Of a stretch of DNA of 64,000 nt, positions 8,973-17,779 are shown in pieces. Both the position numbers and the translations under genes were made by a program. How positions within the stretch are numbered: position 1 is the first letter of the stretch; every line of letters begins with the position of its first letter. The notes beneath the pieces are model-generated. The model was given only the letters and a program-made list of their open reading frames with translations, was not told where the DNA came from and did not search any database. This stretch comes from Yokenella regensburgei ATCC 49455 (GTDB taxonomy: Bacteria; Pseudomonadota; Gammaproteobacteria; Enterobacterales; Enterobacteriaceae). The stretch is taken from NCBI RefSeq assembly GCF_000735455.1, contig NZ_JMPS01000073.1, positions 53,951 to 117,950 of the forward strand. The letters run 5' to 3'.

Positions 8973-9062
8973 AATATATATCTTATTTTCTTGCCATCAT
9001 AACGGATGTATTGCCGTCATGGTATGCATTCCTTATTTATCAACTTCATCGGAGCGTCCATT

Positions 9063-9941
9063 ATGGGTATTAATGTACAAGTTAACACTGATGCTGACCC
9101 GAAGAAAACGACGGTCAGCGCTAGCGGCTCTATCCAACATGTTATCACCGGTAATGAAGTTAATAGTTTTGGACTTAGCGACTCAGCGTTGAAAGACGCA
9201 GTGGCTAAATATTTTGGTAAAAGACCAAATGATGCATATTTAAAGAGCCCCACCCCCTGGGGGGATCTGTATAAAACTTACGGCTGGGAACAAGTACAAA
9301 CGGTGTTGGTCGCGCGAAGTGCCCAGGTGCTCTCGGTCAATTCAAGCCCCTCAATCATCAAGACCGTGATTTTGAAGAACAATTCGAATAAACCTGCCAC
9401 ATTCAACGCCAGTGTTAGTGATAATATTACTAATAGCGTTGAAACCAACTGGAACGTAACAACCTCGGTGGATTTCTCCGAAACCGTCAGCTATGAAGTT
9501 AGCTTTGAAGGCCTTGGCAGCGTTGGCGGCTCAACAACATGGAGCTTTGGCATGAGCTTCGGCGTTGGAGGATCCAAAAGTGAGAGTATCAGTATTGGGT
9601 CCGACCAAGGCGTTACCGTAGATCTTGATCCTGGTGAGTCCGTTGAAGTTCAGCTCACCGCCAGCATCGGCTCATTAAGAGCGCGGGTGTTCTATGATGT
9701 GTATCTTACTGGCTATAGCGCCGTAAATTACAACCCCACCTTTAAAGACCACCACTTCTGGGCATTGAATATTGGCGATGTGATGAGTGCTGGTGGAATT
9801 TCGAATAACCGGCAGATCACAGAAGACATCACCGTGGGTTATTACTCTAATGCACAGGTTATTCTATCCAACGCGAAAAAAACCGTTCTGCGAGCTCTTG
9901 CTGTTCCACTGGAAAATTCCGTGCCGGTGGATGCCGGTTAA
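9063..9941 (+). CDS. Aerolysin-fold (ETX/MTX2-like) protein, spherulin-2A/yolk-protein type
   Basis: A 292-residue protein without Cys and without a signal peptide. The middle (about 110-205) is a long run of alternating Ser/Thr and hydrophobic residues with Gly turns (for example FEGLGSVGGSTTWSFGMSFG), the amphipathic hairpin pattern of aerolysin-type beta pore-forming proteins. Flanking segments SPTPWGDLYKTYGW (62-75) and HHFWALNIGDVMSAGGI (230-246) recall, from memory, spherulin-2A and follicular epithelium yolk protein, a mostly eukaryotic branch. The ATG at 9063 was chosen because GGAG lies 8 nt upstream. Two partner genes follow within 20 bp each. It may be a toxin released by lysis, or an intracellular effector. 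AT-rich DNA and odd placement suggest transfer. Confidence 0.75.
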   Translation: MGINVQVNTDADPKKTTVSASGSIQHVITGNEVNSFGLSDSALKDAVAKYFGKRPNDAYLKSPTPWGDLYKTYGWEQVQTVLVARSAQVLSVNSSPSIIKTVILKNNSNKPATFNASVSDNITNSVETNWNVTTSVDFSETVSYEVSFEGLGSVGGSTTWSFGMSFGVGGSKSESISIGSDQGVTVDLDPGESVEVQLTASIGSLRARVFYDVYLTGYSAVNYNPTFKDHHFWALNIGDVMSAGGISNNRQITEDITVGYYSNAQVILSNAKKTVLRALAVPLENSVPVDAG

Positions 9942-9961
9942 TATTGTAGAGAGGGTAAATT

Positions 9962-10165
9962 ATGTTGCAGCGTAAATTAAATCATACAATCCCTGATGTG
10001 TTTTTAACCATTAAACCACTCAATGCAGTGTTAATAGCAGAAAACGATTTTATTACTGAATTACATGCAGAAAGAGTTTTATTGACGATGCCGACATTAT
10101 TTAACGAAGAAATGTCGGTCAAAACCGCTAGTACAGCGGATGCCCGACAAAAACGACAGCGTTAG
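9962..10165 (+). CDS. 67-residue orphan protein, possible substrate of the AsnB-like enzyme
   Basis: This family is not recognised. The gene has a good ribosome site (GAGAGG, about 8 nt before ATG), starts 20 bp after the aerolysin-like stop and ends 15 bp before the next start, so it is a real operon member. The product has a hydrophobic/acidic first two thirds (PDVFLTIKPLNAVLIAEN, then ITELHAERVLL) and a basic tail (ADARQKRQR). There is no Cys, no signal peptide and no membrane helix. Its size and position before an asparagine-synthetase-like ligase are compatible with a ribosomal peptide precursor, but no classic lasso leader/core junction is seen. It could equally be an adaptor or immunity protein. 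Confidence 0.55.
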   Translation: MLQRKLNHTIPDVFLTIKPLNAVLIAENDFITELHAERVLLTMPTLFNEEMSVKTASTADARQKRQR

Positions 10166-10180
10166 CGGAGGATAAAATCA

Positions 10181-11842
10181 GTGCTCTCTCTTAATCTGCA
10201 GAAAGGCATTACTGACAGCCCATGGCAATTATCAGCATTAACATTTCATTGCTCTGCCGGAACGATTGAAGTTCTTGATCATCGGGCGATTATTGCCAAC
10301 GCTTTTTGTGATGGTGCAAAGCTAGGTCTGCAAGTGCTGGAGCAGCCGTATTCCCAATGGCGTAAACATGCGGTTGTAACGCTCACCAGTACGAGTAATA
10401 AAAGTGACTGGGAACAGCTTCATACACAGACCAAAAGCTGGCCACTACATTGGTTCTGGGTTGAGTCAGATGGCCATTCGCTAGTGATTGAGAGCAGTCA
10501 ACATCCAACGGTACCGCTTTATTTAACGGCGACGGGGACCCACATTCGAGCCAACTGGGATCCCCGTCGCATGTTAGCGACACTTCGGGCAAAGCTTAAC
10601 TGGGAGGTCGCCGCCTGGTATCTCTCTACCTTTGAACAACCTTACGCCAGTAATACTGTGCTGAGCGATCTCCATCATTTAGCCGCCGGATATGTCGCCC
10701 GCGTCTCTCTGGAAGCGTGCCGGGACGACTGGCACTTTACTCCGCCACCTTCAACACCCGCGGATTATCCAAGAGCATTAACGCTGAAGGCCGATCCGCC
10801 AGCAACCTTTGAATTATTACTCAATGCAGTCACAGAGCGGATCCTCGGAACCGCGCCATGTGTTGCAGCTGGTCTGAGCGGCGGGCTGGACTCATCACTG
10901 GTTTGCGGTCTACTGTCCCGCAGCGGTCGCGAAGTCGGTTCTTATGGGCTGTTGGTACATGGTAAGGAGCGTGATGAACAAATCTTACGGCGAAACGACG
11001 TGGTCGGTCGATTTGCACTATACGATAACCCTATCCCAATAGGTGAGGAATACTCACCGTGGAGCGATGACGGCGCCCGTTTGCCGTGGGAGGAACTCTA
11101 TTATTCCCCTTTTGAAGCTCTCTATCATCATGCCCACCAGTCGGGATATCAGTATTTTTGCAGCGGATTAGGCGGAAACGATCTGCTTACGGCCTACTGG
11201 AACGAAATGGCGGACGCGGGTGAAGCAGAACGTCGTATGCTGGCAGGAGAGCGTTCAATTCCGGACTTCCTGACCACGGCGGTTCGACGCGGACATGCCG
11301 AACGCGCAGCAGCTTTGAACGAATCGCTTCCGCGCGCGTATGTTCAGCGTGGTGTCCTTGATTCAGCCTCAGGCATGGCCGCGCAGTGTCTTCGCCACGG
11401 CTTATGGCCAGTACATCCACTGATTGCGCCTGAGGTTGTTCGCTACGCGCATGCTTTACCGTCTGAATGGCGTGAAGAACGACGACTCATGCGGGAATTG
11501 TTGGTTCGCTGGAGACTTTCGCCGCGGGTCACTCACCCGCAATCCACTGAGTCTTTTGAACAGACCTGTGCCAATGCGATGCTACGCTGCCCAAATTTCC
11601 AACGCCTGCTGCGGGCGGAACGACTTGCCGATGCAGGACTGGTTGAGCCAGGAAAGATCGGTTCGGCATTTCATCAATGGCGCGCAGCCAGGCTGCCCTC
11701 TTCCGAGGCGCTGCCGTTGGTGGCGATTGCCTTCCTTGAACACATGCTGATGTCTGTAGATACTATTCCTACATCGCCACCAGCGAATCTTGCGGGTCAT
11801 CGCTCTGTCGGGAACTGGTCCGGTTACGACCCAATTTCTTAG
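10181..11842 (+). CDS. Asparagine-synthetase-like ATP-dependent ligase (lasso-cyclase/beta-lactam-synthetase-like)
   Basis: A 553-residue protein starting at GTG with GGAGG 9 nt upstream. The C-terminal half has the AsnB ATP-pyrophosphatase P-loop SGGLDSS (233-239) and the second motif SGLGGNDLL (328-336). The N-terminal half keeps the AsnB outline, but there is no Cys at position 2 (MLSL), so no glutaminase activity is expected. That is the state seen in lasso-peptide cyclases (McjC) and beta-lactam synthetases, which adenylate a carboxylate and form an amide. It could modify the 67-residue protein or the aerolysin-like protein. No McjB-type protease is adjacent. The last 24 residues (530-553) are encoded antisense to the dgcF 3' end, so the C-terminus may be truncated or rebuilt at an insertion junction. 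Confidence 0.8.
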   Translation: MLSLNLQKGITDSPWQLSALTFHCSAGTIEVLDHRAIIANAFCDGAKLGLQVLEQPYSQWRKHAVVTLTSTSNKSDWEQLHTQTKSWPLHWFWVESDGHSLVIESSQHPTVPLYLTATGTHIRANWDPRRMLATLRAKLNWEVAAWYLSTFEQPYASNTVLSDLHHLAAGYVARVSLEACRDDWHFTPPPSTPADYPRALTLKADPPATFELLLNAVTERILGTAPCVAAGLSGGLDSSLVCGLLSRSGREVGSYGLLVHGKERDEQILRRNDVVGRFALYDNPIPIGEEYSPWSDDGARLPWEELYYSPFEALYHHAHQSGYQYFCSGLGGNDLLTAYWNEMADAGEAERRMLAGERSIPDFLTTAVRRGHAERAAALNESLPRAYVQRGVLDSASGMAAQCLRHGLWPVHPLIAPEVVRYAHALPSEWREERRLMRELLVRWRLSPRVTHPQSTESFEQTCANAMLRCPNFQRLLRAERLADAGLVEPGKIGSAFHQWRAARLPSSEALPLVAIAFLEHMLMSVDTIPTSPPANLAGHRSVGNWSGYDPIS

Positions 11843-13217
11843 AACGGTACAGGTGCTCGTCGGCTTCCACCAACAGCGGGCTGAACAGCTCTGATACCGG
11901 ATTGCGACCAATGAGCTGGCTGCCCACGCCGATACTGACGGTTAAACGCAGCGTCTGCTGGCGCCACTGGAAGGTGAACGACTCGATAGCGGAACGAATT
12001 TTCTCGGCCAGATCGTGACTCTCATGTGGGTTTACCACCAGCGCGGCCACCACAAACTCTTCTCCTCCCATACGTGCAACCAGCCCTTTTTCGCCGACCG
12101 CCGTTTTCACCTGCTGGGCGAACGAAGCCAGCACGTAGTCGCCGCATTCATGGCCGAAGGTATCATTCACGCTTTTGAAATAGTCGATATCCAGCAGCAT
12201 CACGGCGAGATGACGATCCTCCTGCCCCTTAAAGCTTTTCAGCGCTTCATAAAGGCCGGAGCGGGAATAGACCCGGGTGAGAAAATCGAAATCAGCACGC
12301 AGCGAGACCTGTTTAACCAGTTTGCCAATCGCCTCGACGCTGGCGGCAACGATAACCGGACTCACCGCTATCGCGGCAATTCCCAACCGGGTAGAGAAAA
12401 GCTGCGGCGTTTGCAACGGCGCCGCAACGGAGAGGTTGATGATGTTATTAGCCATCAGAATGATTTCTGCGGTGCCACAGACAAAGGTCAGCAGACAGGT
12501 TAACGACATCGGATAACGGATGGCACACCAGATAAGCGCGGGAAGTGGGAAAGCAAGGCTCCCGGCGCCACCCACGGCAACAGCGGCCGCCAGCGACAAC
12601 CCCAGCGCCACCACCGGCGTCAGCTGGCGTAAATGAAACCCTTTGAGCGTTGAGGGCAGACTCAGCGTCATGATGCACGGCAGGATCAGCATGCCGGTAG
12701 AGAACTGCTCGCTAAACCAGTCGGCAAAAAGCGGCATGAATTGCTGACGGTCGATACCCACCGAGGCAACCGCGCCTAATAAAGCACAAAGTATGGCGGC
12801 AAGCAGGCAATAATAAAATAAATGCAATGCACTTATTGGCCCAGGCATATAATTCGTCTGTTTTTTATCGCGTAATACCAGTTGGGCAACCACCACGATA
12901 AATACCATATTCGACAAATTAATCAGCAACGATGCCATTCCCCATTGGGTCGTGACGGCATCGTAAATGAGCATGGCAGCAAAGCAAACGAGATAATGAC
13001 AGGCGCGGTTCAGAAATGCGTAACGGGCGAAAACCCCCGCCATTACGGCGTTTAGCGGCCAGAACAGCGACAACTCCTGCACCATTCTCAGCTTTGCGCC
13101 GACGAAATAGAACAAGGTGGTCAGAATAAATATCACCAGCGCATCCCGCACGGGTTGTTCTTCACGAAATAGCGTGAAAGACGATAGAGAGAATGAACGC
13201 ATTAAATACTTATCCAA
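11769..13217 (-). CDS. dgcF: MASE-GGDEF diguanylate cyclase
   Basis: A 482-residue inner-membrane enzyme. About eight hydrophobic segments (25-300) form a MASE1-like sensor, followed by a GGDEF domain beginning DFLTRVYSRSGLYEAL. The active-site motif is intact, MGGEEF (383-388), with the metal-site strand LLDIDYFKSVND, so it should make c-di-GMP from two GTP. By position (between uxaB and yneG) it is the E. coli yneF/dgcF orthologue. No RxxD inhibitory site is seen five residues before GGEEF. A second in-frame ATG five codons in is an alternative start. It is convergent with, and overlaps by 74 bp, the AsnB-like gene. Confidence 0.88.
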   Translation of the reverse strand: MDKYLMRSFSLSSFTLFREEQPVRDALVIFILTTLFYFVGAKLRMVQELSLFWPLNAVMAGVFARYAFLNRACHYLVCFAAMLIYDAVTTQWGMASLLINLSNMVFIVVVAQLVLRDKKQTNYMPGPISALHLFYYCLLAAILCALLGAVASVGIDRQQFMPLFADWFSEQFSTGMLILPCIMTLSLPSTLKGFHLRQLTPVVALGLSLAAAVAVGGAGSLAFPLPALIWCAIRYPMSLTCLLTFVCGTAEIILMANNIINLSVAAPLQTPQLFSTRLGIAAIAVSPVIVAASVEAIGKLVKQVSLRADFDFLTRVYSRSGLYEALKSFKGQEDRHLAVMLLDIDYFKSVNDTFGHECGDYVLASFAQQVKTAVGEKGLVARMGGEEFVVAALVVNPHESHDLAEKIRSAIESFTFQWRQQTLRLTVSIGVGSQLIGRNPVSELFSPLLVEADEHLYRSKKLGRNRTSSRQSDDPQDSLVAM

Positions 13218-13307
13218 TAATTACGGTTGCAATTATTTCATTAATAACCTGTTGGAGGTTCATACTAACATGAATAAATCGCGGGCGGTAATGCGCAGGC
13301 TGATTGA

Positions 13308-13670
13308 TCAGCGAGAATTCATCTGAATAACTAACCAGTGATGGATGACGCTGACGATGTACTGCTGCTGGCTTTCGCTGAGCGAAATACCTTGTGGGAT
13401 ATGATGCCACTTCTCCAGGCAACCACGACAGCAGGTTGCCGTGGCGTGCTGGGCGATAAACACCGGATGGCCGCGCATCGGCGTCTGTTTGCCGTCATTT
13501 TGTGGATGGGCGGGCGCCAGACGCTGGGCAACAAAATCGGCGGCGTGGCTGTCGATAAGCGGAGCCCCTTTATCCCAGCAGTACTGGCGCTCTTTAACGC
13601 CGAGACGAAAGCGCGAGCGAAACGTCGAACGCTGCAGACGGGCAAACAGCTGCTCCAGTGAGGAACTCAT
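13308..13670 (-). CDS. yneG: DUF4186 protein YneG
   Basis: A 120-residue small soluble protein of unknown function, matching E. coli YneG in length and position next to the glutaminase gene. It has a compact Cys/His cluster (CCRGCLEKWHHI) plus further His residues (HPVFIAQHATATCC), which suggests a metal-binding site. Its ATG overlaps the glsB stop by one base (TGATG), indicating translational coupling with glsB. No function is proposed. Confidence 0.85.
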   Translation of the reverse strand: MSSSLEQLFARLQRSTFRSRFRLGVKERQYCWDKGAPLIDSHAADFVAQRLAPAHPQNDGKQTPMRGHPVFIAQHATATCCRGCLEKWHHIPQGISLSESQQQYIVSVIHHWLVIQMNSR

Positions 13671-14593
13671 CAGTAGACCGAGCGCCCCAGCCGTTGGGTG
13701 AGTTTTTCCAGTACCGCGACGCCTGCGAGCGAGTTGCCGGCCTCGTCGAGCTCCGGGCTCCAGACCGCAATCGCCATCTCGTGTGGCACAATCGCCACGA
13801 TCCCGCCGCCAACGCCGGACTTCGCCGGTAACCCGACCCGCCAGGCAAATTCCCCGGCGTTCTGATACATCCCGCTGGTCGCCATCAGCGCGTTCACCTG
13901 CCGCGCCTGCATGGGAGAGATAACCGGGGTGGCAAGATGCGGGGCTTTGCCCTGGTCGGCGAGGAACAGGAACGTTTGTGCCAGTTCACTGCAGCTCATG
14001 GTCATGGCGCAATAATGGAAGTAGTTTTGCAGCACCGTCGCTACGTCGTTGTGGAAATTGCCGAACGACTTCATCAGCCAGGCAATCGCGGCGTTACGCG
14101 CCGAGTGCTCGAACTCAGAGCGGGCGACGACGGCATCATAGCTGATATTTGCTTCGCTGAGCTTACGCACGATTTCCAGCATGCGCTGGCGCGGTGCGCT
14201 TAAACGGCTTTGCAGCATGTCGCACACCACCAGTGCCCCGGCGTTAATAAACGGGTTGCGTGGAATACCTTGTTCAATCTCCAGCTGCAGCAATGAGTTA
14301 AACGGCTGCCCGGAGGGATCTTTCCCGACCCGCTGCCAGATCTCCTCTTCCTGATAGTGGTTCATCGCCACCACCAGGCTTAAGACTTTGGAAATGGACT
14401 GAATGGAGAAACGCTCGTCGGCATCGCCGGCAGAGAAATGCTGTCCATCGATGGTACTGATGGCAATCCCCAGCTTGTCCCCTTTAACGCAGGCCAGTGC
14501 CGGAATATAGTCGGCGACTCTACCACGGCCGATGAGTGGCCTGACTTCCGCCAGAATCGCTTCCAGCATATTGTTATTGATGACCGCTGCCAC
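13670..14593 (-). CDS. glsB: Glutaminase 2
   Basis: Cytosolic glutaminase of the serine-dependent beta-lactamase-like fold, converting glutamine to glutamate and ammonia. The SxxK motif is visible in [13 protein letters not shown], with conserved [10 protein letters not shown] and [10 protein letters not shown] segments. The GTG at 14593 gives 307 residues, near the E. coli 308, and has AAGGAG 6 nt upstream. The further upstream GTG at 14611 would place that Shine-Dalgarno inside the coding region, so it was rejected. It forms an operon with yneG. The divergent or upstream DJ-1 gene starts elsewhere, so glsB probably has its own promoter at 14594-14656. Confidence 0.93.
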   Translation of the reverse strand: MAAVINNNMLEAILAEVRPLIGRGRVADYIPALACVKGDKLGIAISTIDGQHFSAGDADERFSIQSISKVLSLVVAMNHYQEEEIWQRVGKDPSGQPFNSLLQLEIEQGIPRNPFINAGALVVCDMLQSRLSAPRQRMLEIVRKLSEANISYDAVVARSEFEHSARNAAIAWLMKSFGNFHNDVATVLQNYFHYCAMTMSCSELAQTFLFLADQGKAPHLATPVISPMQARQVNALMATSGMYQNAGEFAWRVGLPAKSGVGGGIVAIVPHEMAIAVWSPELDEAGNSLAGVAVLEKLTQRLGRSVY

Positions 14594-14656
14594 TGACGAC
14601 TCCTTGCCCACAGGCCATTTTCGGCCTGCGAGTATATCAGAGTGTGTGTCCCGTCG

Positions 14657-15265
14657 TCAGGCCTGGGAGAACATCCCGGACTTAAACGTCGCTCTCACTG
14701 CGTCAATCTCCTTTTCCTGCGCCGCATTTAATGCCGCAAGCATATTGCAGGTGAAATCGATAAAGCCGACGCCGTTGGCGGTGACCAGATTACCATCACG
14801 AACGGAAGGGACGTCCCGGTATCGTGCTGCTCCGCTATAGGCGGCTCCCGCCCTGCTCTGCAGGTAAGCCAGTCCGTTTGAGGTATGGTCGACATCATTG
14901 AGAAAACGGTTTGCCCCAAGGAACGCTGAAGCATCGCAAATAGCGCCGACGACAACCTGCCGCGCTAACGCGTGTTCAACCAGAGGCACCACACGCTGCG
15001 CTTCCTCTCCCCACCAGTTCGAACCGCCAACCAGCACCAGGGCAGCATAATCATCAGGTATGGTCTGGAAGGTATAATCCGGCAGACAGCGTACCCCACC
15101 GATTGACATTACAGGCCCCTCATCCGCCGCTACGGTCCTGACGTCATATTGCGGCTCCCACATACCAAACCCACGGCGCAGTCCTGGGGCCAGCAAAGCA
15201 AACTCCCAGTCGGCATATTCTGGGATCAGCACAAACAGCACTTCTTTACGGCTATCCATAGACAT
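14657..15265 (-). CDS. DJ-1/PfpI family protein (YoaZ-like)
   Basis: A 202-residue cytosolic protein of the DJ-1/PfpI superfamily. The nucleophile elbow is VGAICDASAFLGA, giving the candidate catalytic Cys, and the glycine-rich LVLVGGSNWWG loop belongs to the same fold. The ATG at 15265 follows GAGAGG closely. Upstream in-frame starts give no ribosome site. It is not in the E. coli K-12 glsB-sad interval, so it is an accessory gene here. Possible roles are glyoxalase/deglycase or stress chaperone activity. Assignment beyond the superfamily is unsupported. Confidence 0.82.
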   Translation of the reverse strand: MSMDSRKEVLFVLIPEYADWEFALLAPGLRRGFGMWEPQYDVRTVAADEGPVMSIGGVRCLPDYTFQTIPDDYAALVLVGGSNWWGEEAQRVVPLVEHALARQVVVGAICDASAFLGANRFLNDVDHTSNGLAYLQSRAGAAYSGAARYRDVPSVRDGNLVTANGVGFIDFTCNMLAALNAAQEKEIDAVRATFKSGMFSQA

Positions 15266-15412
15266 CGTCCTCTCTTCAACCGGTTGTGTCATTGAGTTGT
15301 ACATTGCATTACATTTTTGCAATACACAAGGCGGCATGGCGTTGGGACAGGCGCGAGGTTACGGAATAAAAATGACAGGGTATCCATGCGGATACCCTGA
15401 AGGAGAGGAAAC

Positions 15413-16798
15413 TTAGCGGCGGTTTTTCCACACCGTCTGCACGTTGCAGAACTCATGCAGGCCGAAGTGTGACAGCTCGCGGCCGAAGCCACTTTTCTTC
15501 ACGCCGCCGAAGGCCACGCGGGCATCGCTGGCGCTGTAACCATTGATAAACACCCCGCCCACTTCAAGCTCGCTGGCAAAGCGCTGGGCTTCCTGCTCGC
15601 TTCCGGTAAACACGGTGGCGGACAGACCAAACTCGCTATCGTTGGCAAGCGCCAGCGCATGGTCTGCGTCGCGGGCAATGGTGATGGCGGCAACCGGGCC
15701 GAACATCTCCTGGCGGAACGCGGTCATTTCAGGCGTGACGTTACCAAGCACCGTCGGGGTGTAGTAGTTACCGGCACCACTGATTTTTTCGCCGCCGAGC
15801 AGCAACGTTGCGCCTTCCGCCAGCGTCGCCTGCACCTGGTAATGCAGTTCGTCACGCAGGTCATAGCGCGCCATCGGACCGAGATAGTTCTGCTCATCTT
15901 CCGGTGACCCCATTTTCAGCGCTTCGGTCGCGGCAATGAATTTTTGGGTGAAGGCTTCGGCAACGCCAGCTTCAACGATAAAACGCTTAGAGGCAGCGCA
16001 AACCTGCCCGGTATTCTGATAACGACCGGTCACCGCTGCCGGGACGGCAAGCTCGAGATCGGCATCGTTCAGGACGATGAACGGATCGGAGCCTCCCAGT
16101 TCCAGAACGCATTTTTTCAGCGCGGCCCCCGACTGTGCACCGATGGCTTTCCCGGCGCGCATGCTGCCGGTAAGCGTCACGGCGGCAATGCGCACGTCGT
16201 TAATCGCCTGGCTCACGCCATCATTGGTAGCATTCACCCAGCCAAATACCCCTTCCGGGATCCCGGCTTCGTTGAAAATTTTGCCGATGAGCGCCGCGCT
16301 GCCCATCACGTTCGGGGCGTGTTTGAGCAGATAGCTGTTCCCGGCGAGCAGAATCGGTACCGCGCCGCGCACAACCTGCCACAGTGGGAAGTTCCACGGC
16401 ATGATGGCAAGAATGGGCCCCATCGGACGGTATTCGATCACCGCGTTGTTGTTTTCCACCATCGTGGCTTCGGTTGAGAGCATCGCCGGGCCATGTTCAG
16501 CGTACCAGTCAAACAGCGCCGCCGATTTTGCGACTTCACCGCGCGCCTGAGCGATGGGCTTGCCCACTTCGCGGGTGATCATCAGCGCCATTTCGTCGGC
16601 ATGACGGCGCAGAACGGCACCTACCGCGCGCAAGGCATCGGCACGTTCGGCGACGGTTTTCTGACGCCACAGGCGATAGCCGCTGTCGGCAAGGGCGATG
16701 GCCTGGTTAACCTGAGCAGCGCTCGCCCATGGCAATGACGAGAGCACTTCGCCGTTCGCCGGGTTGACGGAAATTGCGTGGGTTGCAGGTGAAGTCAT
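15413..16798 (-). CDS. sad: Succinate semialdehyde dehydrogenase [NAD(P)+]
   Basis: A 461-residue aldehyde dehydrogenase, the length of E. coli Sad (YneI), oxidising succinate semialdehyde to succinate in GABA and putrescine catabolism. The catalytic Glu is in LELGGSDPF and the catalytic Cys in GQVCAASKRF. The NAD-binding segment is PWNFPLWQVVRGAVP. The gene is divergent from the LysR gene ptrR, 105 bp away, which controls it in E. coli. Cytosolic. Confidence 0.94.
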   Translation of the reverse strand: MTSPATHAISVNPANGEVLSSLPWASAAQVNQAIALADSGYRLWRQKTVAERADALRAVGAVLRRHADEMALMITREVGKPIAQARGEVAKSAALFDWYAEHGPAMLSTEATMVENNNAVIEYRPMGPILAIMPWNFPLWQVVRGAVPILLAGNSYLLKHAPNVMGSAALIGKIFNEAGIPEGVFGWVNATNDGVSQAINDVRIAAVTLTGSMRAGKAIGAQSGAALKKCVLELGGSDPFIVLNDADLELAVPAAVTGRYQNTGQVCAASKRFIVEAGVAEAFTQKFIAATEALKMGSPEDEQNYLGPMARYDLRDELHYQVQATLAEGATLLLGGEKISGAGNYYTPTVLGNVTPEMTAFRQEMFGPVAAITIARDADHALALANDSEFGLSATVFTGSEQEAQRFASELEVGGVFINGYSASDARVAFGGVKKSGFGRELSHFGLHEFCNVQTVWKNRR

Positions 16799-16903
16799 GT
16801 TTTTTCTCTCTCTGTCGATTGCGTTATGTTCTCATCCTGGCTTACTCTGCTGTTTATGAAAACTGAATAATATTAACCATCATATTCACGAATCGAGAAT
16901 GCC

Positions 16904-17779
16904 ATGGATCTGACTCAGCTTGAGATGTTCAACGCCGTTGCCCAGACCGGCAGCATTACCCAGGCGGCGCAGAAAGTGCACCGCGTCCCTTCTAACCTCA
17001 CCACGCGCATCCGCCAGCTTGAGGCCGATCTCGGCGTGGAGCTGTTTATTCGTGAGAATCAGCGTCTGCGGCTTTCTCCTGCAGGGCACAGTTTTTTACG
17101 CTACAGCCAGCAGATTCTGGCGCTGGTTGATGAGGCGAGAATGGTCGTGGCGGGCGATGAACCGCAGGGGCTTTTTACCTTAGGCTCGCTGGAAAGCACC
17201 GCCGCGGTGCGGATCCCGGAGACGCTCGCCCGCTATAACCAGCGCTATCCGAAGATCCAGTTCGATCTGGCTACCGGCCCTTCCGGAACGATGATCGACG
17301 GCGTGACCGAAGGACGCCTGAGCGCCGCCTTCGTTGATGGCCCGGTGATGCATCCGGGGCTTGAAGGCATCCCGGTTTATCGCGAAGAGATGATGATAGT
17401 CGCCCCGTTCGGCCATTCACCGGTCACCCGGGCAAGCGATGTGAGTGGCACCAGTATTTATGCCTTCCGCTCTAACTGCTCTTACCGCCGCCATTTTGAG
17501 AGCTGGTTCCACGCCGATCGCGCAGCGCCGGGCCGAATTCACGAGATGGAGTCCTACCATGGGATGCTGGCCTGCGTGATTGCCGGAGCAGGTCTGGCGC
17601 TGATCCCGCGCAGTATGCTGGAAAGTATGCCCGGACATCATCAGGTGGAGGCCTGGCCGCTGGCGGAGAAGTGGCGCTGGCTGACGACCTGGCTTATCTG
17701 GCGTCGTGGGGCAATGACCCGCCAGCTTGAGGCGTTTATCGAACTGCTGAACGAACAGCAGCCCGTGGTGAGCGATTAA
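16904..17779 (+). CDS. ptrR: LysR-type regulator PtrR (YneJ)
   Basis: A 291-residue LysR-family regulator with an N-terminal winged helix ([17 protein letters not shown], about 8-24) and a periplasmic-binding-like effector domain from about 90. Its position, divergent from sad, and its length match E. coli YneJ/PtrR, which responds to putrescine catabolism. It probably binds the 105-bp intergenic region. Its 3' end overlaps the convergent PhzF gene by 4 bp. Confidence 0.9.
   Translation: MDLTQLEMFNAVAQTGSITQAAQKVHRVPSNLTTRIRQLEADLGVELFIRENQRLRLSPAGHSFLRYSQQILALVDEARMVVAGDEPQGLFTLGSLESTAAVRIPETLARYNQRYPKIQFDLATGPSGTMIDGVTEGRLSAAFVDGPVMHPGLEGIPVYREEMMIVAPFGHSPVTRASDVSGTSIYAFRSNCSYRRHFESWFHADRAAPGRIHEMESYHGMLACVIAGAGLALIPRSMLESMPGHHQVEAWPLAEKWRWLTTWLIWRRGAMTRQLEAFIELLNEQQPVVSD

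Larger units (their letters stand above)
8545..9062. other. AT-rich intergenic region before the aerolysin-like cassette
   Basis: 518 bp with no convincing gene, clearly more AT-rich than its surroundings, especially 8640-8880. It holds the start region of the GAF-GGDEF gene on the left and a candidate promoter (8917-8945), a 5' stem-loop (8951-8972) and a GGAG Shine-Dalgarno (9051-9054) for the cassette on the right. Short open frames here lack ribosome sites and coding character. Base composition suggests it entered together with the cassette. Confidence 0.6.

Noticed and set aside
9962..10165. 67-residue protein as an RRE/PqqD domain
   Set aside because: It is shorter than the domain and the expected strand-helix hallmarks are not visible.
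9063..11842. Complete lasso-peptide cluster
   Set aside because: The ligase fits, but no McjB-type protease/RRE or ABC exporter is present and the 67-residue protein has no typical lasso leader/core junction.
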